Assembly: GCF_012641745.1 (NCBI RefSeq)
Contig: NZ_WEHZ01000044.1
Coordinates: forward strand, 1-34,677
Reading direction: 5' to 3'
Length of the DNA: 34,677 bases
Source of the DNA: Pseudoalteromonas peptidolytica
GTDB taxonomy: Bacteria > Pseudomonadota > Gammaproteobacteria > Enterobacterales > Alteromonadaceae
Within the stretch, counting starts at the first letter, position 1, and each line of letters opens with the position of its first letter. This document shows positions 33,074 through 34,677 of this stretch, piece after piece. Made by a program: the position numbers and the translations under genes. A model generated the notes under the pieces. That model had not been told where the DNA came from. It searched no databases and was given only the letters and a program-made list of their open reading frames with translations.

Positions 33074-34585
33074 ATGAACAATAATTCTAAGACTTCAATG
33101 CAATTATCGACAGCAGCGCGCTGGTTCGAAAGTCAAGCGAAACGTGGGTTTCGCTCAGCGATACCGGCCTCAGAAAATACACAGCATTCGGCAAATCAGG
33201 AGCATACGCACTATGTAGCCGATGTTTCAAGCTTACTAAGTGCAACTGAAGCATCCGCCAGCAGTACTTTGCTCACCGCGTTTATCGCTTATTTAGCAAG
33301 ACTGACCCTGCATTCTGAGCAAGTGCTTGCAGTAAAGGCTGCACCTCTATCGCAGCAAATAGCGTTGTTCAATATTGACCTTACGTCAGACTTTTCTCAG
33401 GCAATTAGAGAATGTGAGACCACTTTAGCCTCTGCTGCGCCCGTATCAAATGAAGCGCTTAGCCAGCTGGCGCAGCAACATGAACTAGAAAGTCATGCCG
33501 GTTGCGCTGCATTTACACAACTTGGATTTGCCAGTTGCAGCCAAAGCGCTGAAGTCAACTTGTCACAAATGGCGATATTATTATGTTTGCGCCATACCGA
33601 ATCTGGATATAGCTGTGAGATGTCATTTGCAACCGCACTTTACAGTGAAGCGATTGCTCATAGCCTATTTAGCGGCTTTTTAGGTTTTTTAGAGGCTGCA
33701 ACCTCGACACCGCAAGCGCCATTAAACACCTTAGCCCTGGTTGGAGAGCAAGCAGAAACATTGCTAGCGCTTGGACAGCCAAGCTACCAGGCAAAAGCTG
33801 AGATCAGCGACTTAGTCAGTGTCTTTCGGGCAAGAGTCGCAGCTCATCCGCAGCAAATAGCAGTACGAGAGGAAGCGCTTCACCTTACCTATGAGCAGTT
33901 GAACAAGCGCAGTGAACAATTGGCGCATATCTTACAGGGGCTTGGTGTTTCTAGTGGAGATACCGTAGCGGTGGCGCTACCACGTTCAGTCGCACTGGTT
34001 GAGACGTGCTTGGCAATCGTTAAACTGGGCGCCGCCTACGTACCGATTGCGTTAAATACTCCCATAGAGCGCCTGACTTTATTGCATGAACAGTGTCAAT
34101 TTGCCGCTCTTGTGTGCGGGGAAAGCTTTACTCTGCGAGTGCCCGACGTTGCGGTGATAAACCTTGATAAAACAGCGTTAAGTGAAGCGGCTATTGAACC
34201 TGTGATAAGTGAGTTGGACCCGAGTACTCGAGCTTGTATTTTGTATACTTCGGGCTCTACGGGGAAGCCAAAAGGTGTGATATTAAAGCACGGAGGCCTC
34301 AATCGTATTGCACTCAACTTAGATCATGTTGATACCGACCAAAGCAGTGTGGTTGCCTTTTGTAATAATACCGCATTTGATGCTTGTAGCTTTGAGATGT
34401 GGCTGGCGCTATTAAATGGGGCATCGTTGGCCGTTATTTCACAAGAGCAGGTTCAAGATCCAAGGCGTTTTGGTAATGCACTTACTCAGCATGGTGTCAC
34501 GCATAGTTTTTTAACCGTAGCGCTGGTGAATTTGTATGTGCAAGTTGATCCCGCGAATTCAACTCCGAAGTGCACCACTCGCTAA
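33074..34585 (+). CDS. NRPS fragment: half condensation domain plus adenylation domain, cut by IS30
   Basis: 503 codons, but only about the first 495 are NRPS. Residues about 50-240 resemble the C-terminal lobe of a condensation domain; the N-terminal lobe with HHxxxDG is absent. An adenylation domain follows: A1 LTYEQLNKRSEQL at about 271, A2 VKLGAAYVPI, A3 YTSGSTGKPKG at about 391 and A4 AFDACSFEMW with Asp436. Sequence is lost before A5-A10, the carrier domain and any later module. The frame continues a few codons into IS30 DNA and stops at 34585. It would load an amino acid for peptide assembly. The first residues of the specificity pocket read D, A, F, F, which hints at an aliphatic amino acid, but the code is incomplete. 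The remainder may lie beyond the IS. Confidence 0.85.
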   Translation: MNNNSKTSMQLSTAARWFESQAKRGFRSAIPASENTQHSANQEHTHYVADVSSLLSATEASASSTLLTAFIAYLARLTLHSEQVLAVKAAPLSQQIALFNIDLTSDFSQAIRECETTLASAAPVSNEALSQLAQQHELESHAGCAAFTQLGFASCSQSAEVNLSQMAILLCLRHTESGYSCEMSFATALYSEAIAHSLFSGFLGFLEAATSTPQAPLNTLALVGEQAETLLALGQPSYQAKAEISDLVSVFRARVAAHPQQIAVREEALHLTYEQLNKRSEQLAHILQGLGVSSGDTVAVALPRSVALVETCLAIVKLGAAYVPIALNTPIERLTLLHEQCQFAALVCGESFTLRVPDVAVINLDKTALSEAAIEPVISELDPSTRACILYTSGSTGKPKGVILKHGGLNRIALNLDHVDTDQSSVVAFCNNTAFDACSFEMWLALLNGASLAVISQEQVQDPRRFGNALTQHGVTHSFLTVALVNLYVQVDPANSTPKCTTR

Positions 34586-34677
34586 ATTAAGCTGCTTTAC
34601 GTACTTTGCGTAATTTATTGAATACAACAGCAGGCTGTTTATACCCTAAACACTTTCTCGGTCTGGCATTTAATGCC
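34559..34677 (-). mobile_element. IS30-family insertion sequence (one end, truncated by window)
   Basis: The NRPS reading ends near 34555 and the sequence becomes that of an IS30-type element whose transposase runs leftward. The IS end is about AACTCCGAAGTGCACCACTC; the exact boundary and target duplication cannot be fixed without the other end (error of a few bases). Confidence 0.8.
34587..34677 (-). CDS. IS30-family transposase, C-terminal end (partial)
   Basis: The minus strand reads ALNARPRKCLGYKQPAVVF followed by NKLRKVRKAA and TAA at 34587. The NxRPRKxLGxxxP block close to the C-terminus is the well-known end of IS30 DDE transposases. The start and catalytic DDE residues are outside the window. 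The element interrupts the NRPS gene. Whether it is intact cannot be judged. Confidence 0.88.
   Translation of the reverse strand, partial: ALNARPRKCLGYKQPAVVFNKLRKVRKAA

Noticed and set aside
1..34677. CRISPR arrays, tRNA or rRNA genes
   Set aside because: No regularly spaced direct repeats and no cloverleaf or rRNA-like sequence was seen on either strand.

Overview
The window looks like chromosomal DNA of a marine gammaproteobacterium of the Alteromonadales, most probably Pseudoalteromonas or a close relative. This rests on the repertoire: large TonB-dependent receptors with the PGGGGSA motif, secreted S9 peptidases, a DUF2431 protein, a CZB chemoreceptor, and dispersed repeats with ACCAATTA-type ends between genes. 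I did no database search, so the taxonomy is inferred.

Left part (1-6.4 kb): a glutathione S-transferase divergent from a LysR regulator, a frameshifted small membrane-protein gene beside a half repeat, a small TIGR03643-like protein, a GNAT acetyltransferase, a secreted S9 peptidase with a clear terminator, and a GFA-like protein divergent from a second LysR regulator.

Outer-membrane uptake locus (6.35-15.5 kb): two paralogous TonB-dependent receptors on the minus strand. Between them lie a divergent membrane-anchored winged-helix regulator with a periplasmic beta-propeller and an unusual secreted protein with a TonB C-terminal domain set among Sel1-like repeats. The first receptor carries an 11-base G tract in its coding strand, a possible phase-variation site. 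The leader of the second receptor is built on a dispersed repeat.

Middle (15.8-26.3 kb): a ThrE-type amino-acid exporter, a LacI regulator divergent from a second secreted S9 peptidase, an EamA/RhtA-type exporter whose stop codon lies in a repeat end, a DUF2431 putative rRNA methyltransferase with a C2H2 zinc finger, a cytoplasmic CZB chemoreceptor, a membrane GGDEF diguanylate cyclase and a DUF3429 membrane protein. Three full and two half copies of one MITE-like repeat family are spread through the window.

Right part (26.5-34.7 kb): the peroxide-reducing pair ahpC-ahpF ends in a strong terminator. After an AT-rich 320-base gap comes an apparent biosynthetic operon: a diaminobutyrate-type class III aminotransferase, a dedicated aspartokinase, a secreted two-lobed aspartic protease, and the start of a non-ribosomal peptide synthetase (NRPS). 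The first two enzymes would supply L-2,4-diaminobutyrate from aspartate, with a housekeeping Asd filling the middle step. The NRPS begins with only the C-terminal lobe of a condensation domain and is cut inside its adenylation domain by an IS30-family element that runs off the window. The cluster is therefore either inactivated or continues beyond the IS. It is the most likely new system here.
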